Source of the DNA: Tessaracoccus antarcticus
GTDB taxonomy: Bacteria > Actinomycetota > Actinomycetes > Propionibacteriales > Propionibacteriaceae
Assembly (NCBI RefSeq): GCF_003688855.1
Contig: NZ_REFW01000004.1
Coordinates: 186,001-250,000 of the forward strand
DNA length: 64,000 nt
Direction: 5' to 3'
Shown here: positions 39,008 through 47,158 of the stretch, in pieces
Layout of the letters: each line of letters starts with the position of its first letter
How positions within the stretch are numbered: the first letter of the stretch is position 1
The notes under the pieces: model-generated
Database searches by the model: none
Told to the model about the DNA's origin: nothing
Seen by the model: only the letters and a program-made list of their open reading frames with translations
Position numbers and translations under genes: made by a program

Positions 39008-41215
39008 TCAGGAGAACTGCACGATGTTGTTGAAGATCTCCTTGGTGACCCAGCCGTAGCGAACGGGCTGGCCGGGCTTTGCCACGTTCTCGACGACCTT
39101 GGCCGCAATGTAGGAGCGGCAGCCGTTGCGACCGGTGGCGGGGGTACCGCACTCGGTGCGCCACTGGCGGCCGTCGGTACCGACGAAGGAACCGGTCTCC
39201 GCAAGCTTGTTGCCCTTCCAGGCCGACGCGGGAGACGGCAAGTAGGTCAGGTTGTTGAACGCCCATCCCTTGGAGGAGACGAACGTGCCACCGACCTCAC
39301 GGACGGTGGTGGCCTCGATGAGGGTGCGGCAACGCTGTGTGACGGAGTACGGCTCGCAGGTGGTGAACCAACGGCGGCCGTTGACGTCGTGGTAGCCGGG
39401 CGTGTTGTAGACCGTCGCGGGCTGCGAGGGCTTGACGCTCGGTGAAGGGCTGGCCGAGGGACTGACGGTGACGCTCGGAGACGGGCTGGCCGAGGGGCTG
39501 ATGCTGACGCTGGGTGACGGGCTCGGTGACGGGCTCGCGACGGGCGCCACCGTGAGGATGGCAATGTCGGAGACTGCAAACCCGGCGCCATTGGCGGCGA
39601 CGGCGCGGACCTTGAGGCCGTTGGAGACGTTGTCCACGTTGCCCAGGGTCAGTGTGGCGCCGGTGACGCCCTGGATGGGGGTCCAGAGGCTGTTGACGTC
39701 CTTCTCCCACGTGATGCCCGGAGTGGGGTCGCCAGTGGCGACGACAGTGAAGGTTGCAGTCTCTCCCGCGGTGACCGTGATGGACGACGGCTGGGTACTG
39801 AAGGCCGGTGCGATCGAGCACGTGGGGGTGGTGCGGGGCACCTCAAGGGTTGAGGTGCCGTAGCTCCTGCCGGCGACGGCGAAGATGCCCTGCGTCGTGG
39901 CCATGTAGTTGGGGGCGGTACGGTCCATGACGCTCTGCCAGGCTCCGACGCCGGTCAGCTTCTGCTGAGCACGCATGAAGGCCTGCGGGGAGCTGATGTC
40001 CTCACCGGCCTCGGCGAGAGCGCCACCCAGAATGCCGGTGGAGTTGGCTGCGGAGAAGGTGGCCCAGTAGTGGTTTCCGTTCTTGACCTTCTGGTTGGCC
40101 GGGTTGTTGGCCCAGGCAACGGTCTTCTGGATGGCCACGGTGGCTGCCTCGCGCATGGCCTCCGGGTTGAGTGCGTTGTCCCTCGTGCCCACCAGTGCGG
40201 ACAGGGCCAGGCCGGTGTCATCGGGGGAGCCGAAGCCGCCGTTGGCGACCTGGCGCTTGGCCAGCAGGTCCCACACGTTCTGGGGGACGGGCTTGCCGAG
40301 GCGGTTCAGGGCAATGGTGACCAGGTGCGGTCCCCACCAGTTGTTGAGGCTCTTGGCATCGTCAGCGATGAAGGTGTCGAGTTCGGCGGTCAGGTCGCGC
40401 TCGCAGCTGAGGAAGTGGTGCGTGTCCTGGCCGGTCATGTCCAGGGCGATGAGCACCTTGGCCAGCGAGTCCGCCTGGGTGATGTAGTCGGCGGCGGTCG
40501 TCCTGAGTCCGTCGACCATCTCGGAGACGACGTCCGGGTGTGCCTCGGCTGCGGCGAGCGCGGAGATGCCGTCGGCGAGTCCGGCGGCGAACTGGTCCGC
40601 GTCGGCGTCCCACTGGCTGGCGATCCAGTCGGCGGCCAGCGCGGTGCTGGCGGCATTGTCGTACTCGGCCAGAGCCAGGCTGGTGCGCGGCTCCGGGTTG
40701 GAGGAGGCGGTGGCGTTCAGCGAGAACGACCAGCCCTCCCATTCGCCGGCGGAGGGTTCGTAACCCAATGCCCCCATGTTCGAGTACTCCCACTCCTGGC
40801 CCTGGTCGGTGGAGTGCCAGTAGGACCAGTAGCCGTTTGAGGGGGGAGTGTTGACGCACTTCTCGATGTAGGTGGGGTTCCCGGTGAGGGGTACGACCTC
40901 GTCGACGGCGGGGCGGCCGTTGAGCCGGCAGGCGAATCCATCGCCCCAGCGGGTGACCCCGTCGTAGGAGAATCCGGCGGCCCGGACGGCGTCGACGCCC
41001 GTCTCGGGGGTTTCGGTGGAGCAGCGGATGTCCGTGCCGCCGCCGAGTGCCTGGTAGTCGAGGACCACCGTGACGCCGGTGTCACCGACGCACGGTCCGG
41101 CGTGGTTGGTGGCTGCTGCCACGGCGTCGTCGGCGTGACCTGCGGCGGGGGCAACGAAGCCCAGCAGGAGTCCGACGGATGCGGCGCCTGCGAGCCATCG
41201 TGTGATGCGTGACAT
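39008..41215 (-). CDS. Secreted transcobalamin-like protein: DUF4430-like module, alpha/alpha barrel, Ig domain, repeat domain
   Basis: 735 aa. Signal peptide 1-28; DUF4430-like module about 40-165 (TPETGVDAVRAAGF, ACRLNGRP, YWSYWHST and YSNMGA). Helical prenyltransferase/squalene-cyclase-like barrel about 180-490 (NGGFGSPDDTGLALSAL and YWATFSAANSTGILGGAL). Ig-like domain about 495-585 (FSTQPSSITVTAGETATF), Ser/Pro linker about 590-630, and a C-terminal cysteine/tryptophan repeat domain ending FNNIVQFS. It has no terpene-cyclase DxDD motif, so catalysis is unlikely. Barrel plus DUF4430 is the fold combination of intrinsic factor and transcobalamin, in reversed order. It lies downstream of a cobalamin riboswitch. 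B12 binding is inference. ATG 41215 has AAGGAA upstream. Confidence 0.8.
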   Translation of the reverse strand: MSRITRWLAGAASVGLLLGFVAPAAGHADDAVAAATNHAGPCVGDTGVTVVLDYQALGGGTDIRCSTETPETGVDAVRAAGFSYDGVTRWGDGFACRLNGRPAVDEVVPLTGNPTYIEKCVNTPPSNGYWSYWHSTDQGQEWEYSNMGALGYEPSAGEWEGWSFSLNATASSNPEPRTSLALAEYDNAASTALAADWIASQWDADADQFAAGLADGISALAAAEAHPDVVSEMVDGLRTTAADYITQADSLAKVLIALDMTGQDTHHFLSCERDLTAELDTFIADDAKSLNNWWGPHLVTIALNRLGKPVPQNVWDLLAKRQVANGGFGSPDDTGLALSALVGTRDNALNPEAMREAATVAIQKTVAWANNPANQKVKNGNHYWATFSAANSTGILGGALAEAGEDISSPQAFMRAQQKLTGVGAWQSVMDRTAPNYMATTQGIFAVAGRSYGTSTLEVPRTTPTCSIAPAFSTQPSSITVTAGETATFTVVATGDPTPGITWEKDVNSLWTPIQGVTGATLTLGNVDNVSNGLKVRAVAANGAGFAVSDIAILTVAPVASPSPSPSPSVSISPSASPSPSVTVSPSASPSPSVKPSQPATVYNTPGYHDVNGRRWFTTCEPYSVTQRCRTLIEATTVREVGGTFVSSKGWAFNNLTYLPSPASAWKGNKLAETGSFVGTDGRQWRTECGTPATGRNGCRSYIAAKVVENVAKPGQPVRYGWVTKEIFNNIVQFS

Positions 41216-41259
41216 GTATCGGGGTTCCTTCAGTTGTTCTGCAGAAGCGGGGACGGAGG

Positions 41260-42990
41260 TCACGAGAACTGGACCATGTTGTTGAAGATCTCCTTGGTGA
41301 CCCACCTGTAGGTGGTGGGCTGACCCGGCCGGGAGATGATGTCGATCACGCGGGCGGTGGCATATGTACGGCAGCCATTGCGCCCGGTGGTGGCGGTGTC
41401 ACACTCGGTGCGCCACGTGCGGCCATCAGCAGCAGTCCACGTGACGTCTGCCTTGGGCTTGCCGTTGCCTCCCAGTGGATTGGTCTTCCACAGGGAACGC
41501 GGCGACGGCAGGTAGGTCAGGTTGTTGAAGACGTATCCCTTGCTGGTCACGAACCGGCCGTTGACCTGGCTGACGGTGGTGGCCTCGATGAGGGTGCGGC
41601 ACCGCGTGGTCTTCGAGTACGGCTCGCAGGTGGTGCGCCAGTTGCGGCCGTTCACCGTCCTGTCGCCCGGGGTGTTGTACACGGTCTTCGGGGGCGTCGG
41701 CTTCACAGTGGGGCTGGGGCTGGGGCTTGGCTGAGCGACGGGCTTGACGGCGAGGGTGGCGACAGACGACGTGGCGCTACCTGCCGTGTTGCTGGCGACA
41801 GCACGGACCCTGAGGCCGTTGACGTCTGCTCCGACCTTGTCGAGGATCAGCGTGGGGGTATTGGCCCCGGAGATGGCGGTCCAAGTGCCTTTGACATCCT
41901 TTTGCCACGTGATGGCCGGGCTGGGATCTCCAGCTGCGTAGGCAGTAAAGGTCGCGCTGCTCCCGGAGTCGACAGAAAGTGACTGCGGTTGCGTTTGGAA
42001 TGCGGGCTTGCCCCCATTCGTGCAGTTCGCCAAGTCCCCGACCTGGGTGCTGTGGGCGGTGCCGTAGCCCTTCCCGATGATGCCGAGGACGGCCTGGGTC
42101 GTGGCCATGACATTGGGCTTTGTGTCGTTGAGTTCGGAGCCCCAACCCCCGGCCTTCGTGAGGGTCTGCTGTGCCTTGAGGAATTTCACCGGTGACGTGA
42201 TGTCCTCTCCCGCCTCACGGAGCGCGCTGGCGAGCATTCCTGTGGAGTTGGCTGGGGAGTACGTGGTCCAGTAGTAGTTGCCGGCGGCGTCGGAGCGTCG
42301 ATTCAACACGTTCTGGGACCAGTCCACGGCGTCAGAGACGCTCTGGGCTGCCGCAGAACGGTGGGTCGCGGAAACCTTGTCATTCGTGGCCACCAATTGC
42401 ATGGCTGAAATCCCGACAGCGGTGTAGTCGGGGTCAGCGACGAACTTGTTCCCTTCCCTGTACCCGAAACCCCCGCCCTCCTGATGCGCCTGCATGTAGT
42501 CAATGACCCAATCGGGCACCTGCTCTTCCGCCCGCGTGAGCGCGATGGCTATGAGGTAGGGCCCCCAGTACTCGCCACTGCTCACTGGCCCGTCTGTCAC
42601 CATGGCCTTCAGTTCGGCCACAAGGTCGCGCTGACAGCCGAAGAGGGTGCGCGGGTTCTGACCGGCGACGTCGGCCGTCAGGATCATCTTTGCGAGGCCC
42701 GCCGGGTTGTCGGCTGCGTAGGCCGGCCCGCGCCCTTTGAGGTCCAGCAGCATGGAGCGAACAGTGTCTGGCTCCTTGTTGGCGGCGCTCAGCGCGATGA
42801 CCCCGTCAGCAGTGGTGCCAGCCGCGAAGAACTGGTTGCGCTTGGTCTTCCACGTGTCGGCGATCCACGTCGAGGCGTTGGTGACGCTCGCGTCATCGGT
42901 GGCGTCGGCGTGCGCCGTTGACGGCGCCACCAGGGTGAGTGTGAGCAACAGCGCGACGAATACAGCGCCTGTGCGTTTCACGAGGGACAA
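41260..42990 (-). CDS. Secreted alpha/alpha-barrel protein with Ig and repeat domains, first gene of operon A
   Basis: 576 aa from TTG 42990. Signal peptide 1-28 (ending STAHA), helical barrel about 32-345 (GGGFGYREGNKFVADPDYT and YWTTYSPANSTGMLASAL), Ig-like domain about 355-440, Pro/Ser linker, and C-terminal repeat domain ending FNNMVQFS. It is a tandem paralogue of the next gene but lacks the DUF4430-like module. TTG is preferred over GTG 42981 because AAGGAG lies 5 bases before the TTG. That ribosome binding site sits in a CTCCT-GATCA-AGGAG hairpin downstream of the cobalamin riboswitch. Probably a surface or secreted corrinoid-capture protein (inference). Confidence 0.8.
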   Translation of the reverse strand: MSLVKRTGAVFVALLLTLTLVAPSTAHADATDDASVTNASTWIADTWKTKRNQFFAAGTTADGVIALSAANKEPDTVRSMLLDLKGRGPAYAADNPAGLAKMILTADVAGQNPRTLFGCQRDLVAELKAMVTDGPVSSGEYWGPYLIAIALTRAEEQVPDWVIDYMQAHQEGGGFGYREGNKFVADPDYTAVGISAMQLVATNDKVSATHRSAAAQSVSDAVDWSQNVLNRRSDAAGNYYWTTYSPANSTGMLASALREAGEDITSPVKFLKAQQTLTKAGGWGSELNDTKPNVMATTQAVLGIIGKGYGTAHSTQVGDLANCTNGGKPAFQTQPQSLSVDSGSSATFTAYAAGDPSPAITWQKDVKGTWTAISGANTPTLILDKVGADVNGLRVRAVASNTAGSATSSVATLAVKPVAQPSPSPSPTVKPTPPKTVYNTPGDRTVNGRNWRTTCEPYSKTTRCRTLIEATTVSQVNGRFVTSKGYVFNNLTYLPSPRSLWKTNPLGGNGKPKADVTWTAADGRTWRTECDTATTGRNGCRTYATARVIDIISRPGQPTTYRWVTKEIFNNMVQFS

Positions 42991-42995
42991 AGGGA

Positions 42996-43010
42996 CTCCT
43001 TGATCAGGAG
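42996..43010 (-). promoter_or_regulatory. Ribosome-binding-site sequestering hairpin of operon A
   Basis: On the minus strand CTCCT, GATCA, AGGAG forms a 5-bp stem that contains the likely Shine-Dalgarno sequence AAGGAG for TTG 42990. It is a plausible translational expression platform for the upstream riboswitch. Confidence 0.55.
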
Positions 43011-43064
43011 GCCTGCTGAAAACAAGTATGGGCGCACGCAAATGCACCGAACCCACCGCAGACC

Positions 43065-43195
43065 ACGACGATGAAACCGTTCTTATCCAGGCAGGTGCTC
43101 CGACTTCGGTGGGCCACGAGGGCCCTACCGTCACGGTTGCGGGTCAGTTCCGGATTCGCACCGAATTCCCCCACAGCTGGACAGCTCTGACCCTA
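43065..43195 (-). ncRNA. Cobalamin riboswitch A
   Basis: Read on the minus strand, the conserved cobalamin-aptamer blocks occur in order. They are GGGAATTCGGTGCGAATCCGG (43150-43170), CTGACCCGCAACCGTGA (43131-43147), and the B12 box AGTCGGAGCACCTGCC (43090-43105). These match the family consensus (GGGAA, CGGTG-x(3)-TCCG, GACCCGCAAC, AGTCAGGA-x-ACC-x-GCC). A TAGGGT -10-like box is at 43190-43195. It controls the six-gene operon A; ligand-bound RNA is expected to reduce expression. Ends of the aptamer are approximate. Confidence 0.92.
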
Positions 43196-43227
43196 CACTG
43201 ACCAGCACTTTTCGGCATGGGTGGGGT

Positions 43228-43908
43228 TCACCAGTTGCGTTCGCCGGAGCCACCATCGACGGGTTCAGAGCCGGAACCCTGCTCCTCGGCGCGCTGCCGT
43301 TCCTCCTGGGCCTGCTTCGCGCGCTCATCCAGCTCGTCAGTGCGTTCCTCGGAGGTCGTGGACTTCTCGGGAGGGGTCCAGTTGGCGTTGCCCTCGGATG
43401 TCTTGGACTCCACGCGCTGCCTCGCCTCGTTCCACGCGTCGGCCAGGGTGCCACCCCCCGGGGCAGGTTCGTTCGGACATGTGGTGTCGGCGAGCACCAC
43501 CTGGGCCTGCGTGTAGCGCACCAGGGCGCCCGGGACGTCGTCGGCATCGCGGAGGGCATCGGCACCGGACTCCAGGGCGAGCGACCAGTTGAGCCGTACC
43601 GTGCACTGTCGTTCTGCAGGGGCGAGGGAGGCGGCCTGCTGGAAGTCGTCGGCGGCCGCGTCCCAGCGCTGCAGTTCGAACCGTGCCACGCCCCGGTTGT
43701 GCACAGGGATCCACTTGTTCACCATCGACACCGACATGGAGCGTGAGTACTGCAGTTCGGCGCCGGTGTTGTCGCGCTCCTGCCAGGAGGTGTTCCCCGC
43801 CCGGAGGTACAGCAATTGCAGGGCGAGGACCAGTGCAGCCGCGAGCAGCGACACAGAGATCAGCCCCGGCAGCACGAGCCAGTGGGCTCTGCGTGGTTTC
43901 GGGGTCAT
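43228..43908 (-). CDS. TPR-like membrane protein, last gene of operon B
   Basis: 226 aa. A transmembrane helix (about 10-35) is followed by an extracytoplasmic region with two TPR-like helical pairs (VHNRGVARFELQRWDAAADDF and ALESGADALRDADDVPGALVRY). It ends in a charged low-complexity tail. It corresponds to the BatC/BatE-like TPR members of moxR-bat operons. ATG 43908 overlaps the preceding VWA gene by 4 bases. Confidence 0.75.
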   Translation of the reverse strand: MTPKPRRAHWLVLPGLISVSLLAAALVLALQLLYLRAGNTSWQERDNTGAELQYSRSMSVSMVNKWIPVHNRGVARFELQRWDAAADDFQQAASLAPAERQCTVRLNWSLALESGADALRDADDVPGALVRYTQAQVVLADTTCPNEPAPGGGTLADAWNEARQRVESKTSEGNANWTPPEKSTTSEERTDELDERAKQAQEERQRAEEQGSGSEPVDGGSGERNW

Positions 43909-44846
43909 GCGCGTGCCTCCCTGTGTGCCCGGCGGGCCTGCCGGATGGTGAACCAGCCGTCGACGGACAGGAGTGCGGCCGCGCCGATCGCCAGCAGCCA
44001 CGCCAACGAGTAGTCGGGTGTGCCGGTCTCGCCCGAGGCAGCACCGGCGCCGTCGGCCCAGAACTGCAGACCCCCGGGGGTGGTGCGGTGGTAGTACGTG
44101 CCGCCGAGTTCGTCGGCGATCCTCTGCAGCGTGGTCTCGTTGATGTGGGACAGCTGCGCGACGCCGTCGCGCTCCACGAGTTCATCGGTGTCGGGGCGCA
44201 ACGCCATGACGCCCCCCTGCTGGGTGCCGTAGCCCAGAACCATGGCGCCGGTGAGGAGTGGGGCCAACGTGTCGAAAGAGGCGGGGACCGCCTCCATCGT
44301 CTGTTCCCCGTCGCCGAGATAGACCAGGAATCGGCGGGCCTGGGGCCGGGACCGGGAGGAATCCTCCAGAAGCTGCTCGGCCACGGGTTTGCCCACCGAG
44401 ATGTCGCTTCCGATGCCGAAGCTCTCCTCACGCCACCCGACCGTCTCCGCGAACGTGACGAGGGCGGTGGTGTCCGTGGTCCACGGAACCGAGATACGGG
44501 CGTCGTTGTCCATGACGACGACGCTGTAGCGGGCGCTCGGCATGGCCGCGACCAGGGCGGACACGTCGGCGGCCACGCCGTCCATACGGGGGCGCTGCCC
44601 GTCCCAGTCCTGCGCGCCCATGGAGGTGGTGCGGTCGAGGACGATGACGACGTCGGTGGCGGTGGGAGCGGGGGGCTCGTCGCTGCCGGCGATGGCGGGC
44701 TGCAGCGCCACGGCGCCCAGCAGCAGGAGGATGCAGAGCCGGCGCCACGCGGATCCCGAGCGCAGCGAGCCGCGCGATGCCCAGAGGTGCAGGGCCAGCA
44801 CGACGACGACAGCCGCGAGCAGCGGCCACAGCGGAGTCAGGATCAT
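43905..44846 (-). CDS. VWA-domain membrane protein (BatB-like)
   Basis: 313 aa. Two N-terminal transmembrane helices (about 5-22 and 36-52) and one at the C-terminus (about 283-300) flank an extracytoplasmic von Willebrand A domain. The MIDAS is DRTTS (71-75), with Thr in the usual second Ser position. SARYSVVVMDNDARISVPWT is typical of Bat-type VWA proteins. It overlaps both neighbours, consistent with a stoichiometric complex with the MoxR ATPase. Confidence 0.85.
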   Translation of the reverse strand: MILTPLWPLLAAVVVVLALHLWASRGSLRSGSAWRRLCILLLLGAVALQPAIAGSDEPPAPTATDVVIVLDRTTSMGAQDWDGQRPRMDGVAADVSALVAAMPSARYSVVVMDNDARISVPWTTDTTALVTFAETVGWREESFGIGSDISVGKPVAEQLLEDSSRSRPQARRFLVYLGDGEQTMEAVPASFDTLAPLLTGAMVLGYGTQQGGVMALRPDTDELVERDGVAQLSHINETTLQRIADELGGTYYHRTTPGGLQFWADGAGAASGETGTPDYSLAWLLAIGAAALLSVDGWFTIRQARRAHREARA

Positions 44847-45808
44847 GACGCCACCCTCCGCCGGTGCGACAGTGATGCGCCGGCCAGGCCGAGAAGCGCG
44901 AGTGCAGCACCCGGCCACACCAGCGGCACCGACTGGCTGCGGGCGCGACCCGTCATGACGGCGCGCTGTTGGGCCTCGACCGCGCGGGTGATGGACGACA
45001 GGTCCGGCTCCGGGCCGAGCAGCATGACGTCCCCGCCCGTGGGCCTGAGGTGTGCGGTGAGGTCGTCGGTGGCGATGACGCTGTTGTCCGACGGGACGAT
45101 CCCGAAGACGAGCACGCCGCCCTTCACAGCCCGGGCCGCCGCCTGCTCGACGGAGAACAGCGGGGTTCCGCCCACCTGGTTGTCAGTGGCGAGCACCACG
45201 GTGCGCGACCGCTGCGCGTCGGTCCTGTCGAAGCGTTGCAGGCAACTGGCGAGGCCGTCGCCGATGAGGGAGGACCCCAGGTCGCCGACGCGGGTGCCGG
45301 CCAGTTGGCTGCCCCCCAGCGCCTCGGCGGTCTCCCTGAGGTGTTGCTGGATGTAGGCGGCGTCGTCGGTCAACGGGAAGATGGTGACGGCGGAGGCGTC
45401 GAACAGCACGAAGCCGATGCGTTCCCCGTCGAGGTTTGCCGCCAGGTCGGTGAAGCTGTTGATGACGGCGCGGTCCACCTGCGACATGGAGCCCGAGACG
45501 TCCAGGCACAAGACGATGTCTCGGTTGCTGCGCTCCTCGGAGACCGTGCTCGCGGACACCGGCCGGGCGGCCAGCAGCGCCACGCCCGCCCCGGCGACGG
45601 CGAGGCAGCAGGACTCGATGACGAGCCACCGGAGCTGCGCCTTCGCGAGCTCGGCGAAGCGGGGCAGTGCACGGATGCGGGCGGCGCCGGCCAGTGGCAA
45701 CGCGCCCGCTGCGGAGCGACGGCGCCCGGGCCAGAACCATGCGGCGATCCCCACGGCGGCCAGGACCACCAGGACTGCGAGTCCGTACCAGGGTTGGGTC
45801 AGCGCCAT
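44843..45808 (-). CDS. VWA-domain membrane protein (BatA-like)
   Basis: 321 aa with transmembrane helices at about 8-27, 62-82 and 290-308. The VWA domain has canonical MIDAS DVSGS (103-107). GERIGFVLFDASAVTIFPLT is a typical Bat-family strand. ATG 45808 is preferred over the longer frame to 45877, and it overlaps the DUF4381-like gene by 10 bases. Likely partner of the second VWA protein and MoxR. Confidence 0.87.
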   Translation of the reverse strand: MALTQPWYGLAVLVVLAAVGIAAWFWPGRRRSAAGALPLAGAARIRALPRFAELAKAQLRWLVIESCCLAVAGAGVALLAARPVSASTVSEERSNRDIVLCLDVSGSMSQVDRAVINSFTDLAANLDGERIGFVLFDASAVTIFPLTDDAAYIQQHLRETAEALGGSQLAGTRVGDLGSSLIGDGLASCLQRFDRTDAQRSRTVVLATDNQVGGTPLFSVEQAAARAVKGGVLVFGIVPSDNSVIATDDLTAHLRPTGGDVMLLGPEPDLSSITRAVEAQQRAVMTGRARSQSVPLVWPGAALALLGLAGASLSHRRRVAS

Positions 45809-46281
45809 TGCCGGATCACCTCCTCGGCCCCGCCGGCCACGGCGTCGACGTCGGGCTGGGCCGTGGGGGAGAAGCACTGGTCCTGGATACCCGTGACGAA
45901 GCTGGCCACGGGCTGCAGCCGGGGGTCACGCCGGGCGGCGGCCGCCAACTGGAGGGCAGTCTCGTAGTCGGCGTCGCCGTCGGAGGCGGTGCCCGCGAAC
46001 CAGCGTGCCGCCCGACCAATCTGCTGGGCGGCGTCCTGCGCGTTCAGACGACCGGCGTGGTAGTCGGCGGTGGCGGTGCTGATGCGCGACAACGCTGCGG
46101 AGCGCAGCTCGCGCAGCGACGTGTCATTGGTGTCTGCGGGTCCCCTCCCCAACGAACGCCAGCGGAGCACTCCGACGGCCATGACCGCGGCGGCGAGCAG
46201 TACGAGGAGCCCAACGAGGGCCCACCACCGCCAGTCGAGTCCGATGGGCGGGTTGATCTCCAGCAGGACGTCAGCGGGCAT
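45799..46281 (-). CDS. DUF4381-like membrane protein
   Basis: 160 aa with one transmembrane helix (about 19-42) followed by a helical domain. The N-terminal INPPIGLDWRWWALVGLLV segment and the position between DUF58 and VWA genes match DUF4381-type proteins of moxR-bat operons. Function unknown; presumed scaffold of the complex. Confidence 0.65.
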   Translation of the reverse strand: MPADVLLEINPPIGLDWRWWALVGLLVLLAAAVMAVGVLRWRSLGRGPADTNDTSLRELRSAALSRISTATADYHAGRLNAQDAAQQIGRAARWFAGTASDGDADYETALQLAAAARRDPRLQPVASFVTGIQDQCFSPTAQPDVDAVAGGAEEVIRQWR

Positions 46282-47155
46282 GACGGTGGCTCCTCACCAG
46301 GCTGAGGACGGCCGGGACCAGCCCGTCCGTGCCCGAAAGGTGGAGCGAGGAGATGGCGAGGCGAGACAGTGCCGTGGTGCGGCGCGCCGCGCGCTCGGTG
46401 CGGTCGGCCTCGATGGCTTCCCGCAGCCGCGGGTCGCGGCGCAACTCCTTGAGCAGCTCACGCTGGTCGTCGAGGCCGACGACGGGGGAGTCGGCGATGG
46501 CGGGATCGGTGGGGTCCAGGTCGGCAAGTGTGATCACCATGACCTCGTGCTGCACCACCAGGCGCCGCAGACGGGATTCCAGGTCGGCGTCGATGTCGAC
46601 GTCGTCGCAGACCAGCACCACGATGCCGCGGCGCCGCAGCGTGGTGGCCGTGACCTCCAGGAGGCGGCCCAGATCGCCCTCGGGCCGGTCTGCGGTGGAG
46701 GCGGCCTCGATGTGCCCGAGCATCCGCTCCAGTTCCACGTCCCGGGTGGAGGGGCGTGCCGCACGGATGTCGTGTCCGTCGCACCAGATAAGCCCCACGT
46801 AGTCGCCGTGCTGAGTGGCCAGGGAGCCGAACGCTCCGGCCACCTGGATCGCCACGTCGAGCTTGGTCTCGGTGGGACTGGCCATGCCGGCAAGGGACCG
46901 CCCGGTGGCCACCGCCACCATCACGGTGGTGCGTCGCTCCGCGACGTGACGCTTCACGAGCAGCGAACCGCCGCTGCGCGCCGAAGCCTTCCAGTCGATC
47001 TCGGCGACGTCGTCGCCGCGCACGTACTCACGCAGGTCGTTGAACTCCATGCTGCGCCCGGCGTGCAGCGAGGAGTGGACGCCCTCATACAACCCGCCCA
47101 CCCGATGCCGGGTGGCGAGCGCGATGGCGCGTCGAACGCGTGTCAGACGGGCCAT
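46271..47155 (-). CDS. DUF58 protein of the MoxR module
   Basis: 294 aa. The family motif FNDLREYVRGDDVAEIDWKA (residues about 38-57) is present, followed by an incomplete VWA-like fold (VVLVCDDVDIDAD). DUF58 proteins nearly always partner a MoxR AAA+ ATPase. It starts 3 bases after the moxR stop. No transmembrane helix is obvious, so it is probably cytoplasmic. Confidence 0.88.
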   Translation of the reverse strand: MARLTRVRRAIALATRHRVGGLYEGVHSSLHAGRSMEFNDLREYVRGDDVAEIDWKASARSGGSLLVKRHVAERRTTVMVAVATGRSLAGMASPTETKLDVAIQVAGAFGSLATQHGDYVGLIWCDGHDIRAARPSTRDVELERMLGHIEAASTADRPEGDLGRLLEVTATTLRRRGIVVLVCDDVDIDADLESRLRRLVVQHEVMVITLADLDPTDPAIADSPVVGLDDQRELLKELRRDPRLREAIEADRTERAARRTTALSRLAISSLHLSGTDGLVPAVLSLVRSHRHAR

Positions 47156-47158
47156 GGG

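Noticed and set aside
39008-42990. Terpene cyclase or prenyltransferase activity for the two barrel proteins
   Set aside because: They are secreted, lack the DxDD or QW-type catalytic motifs, and carry Ig and binding-type domains; a binding role fits better.
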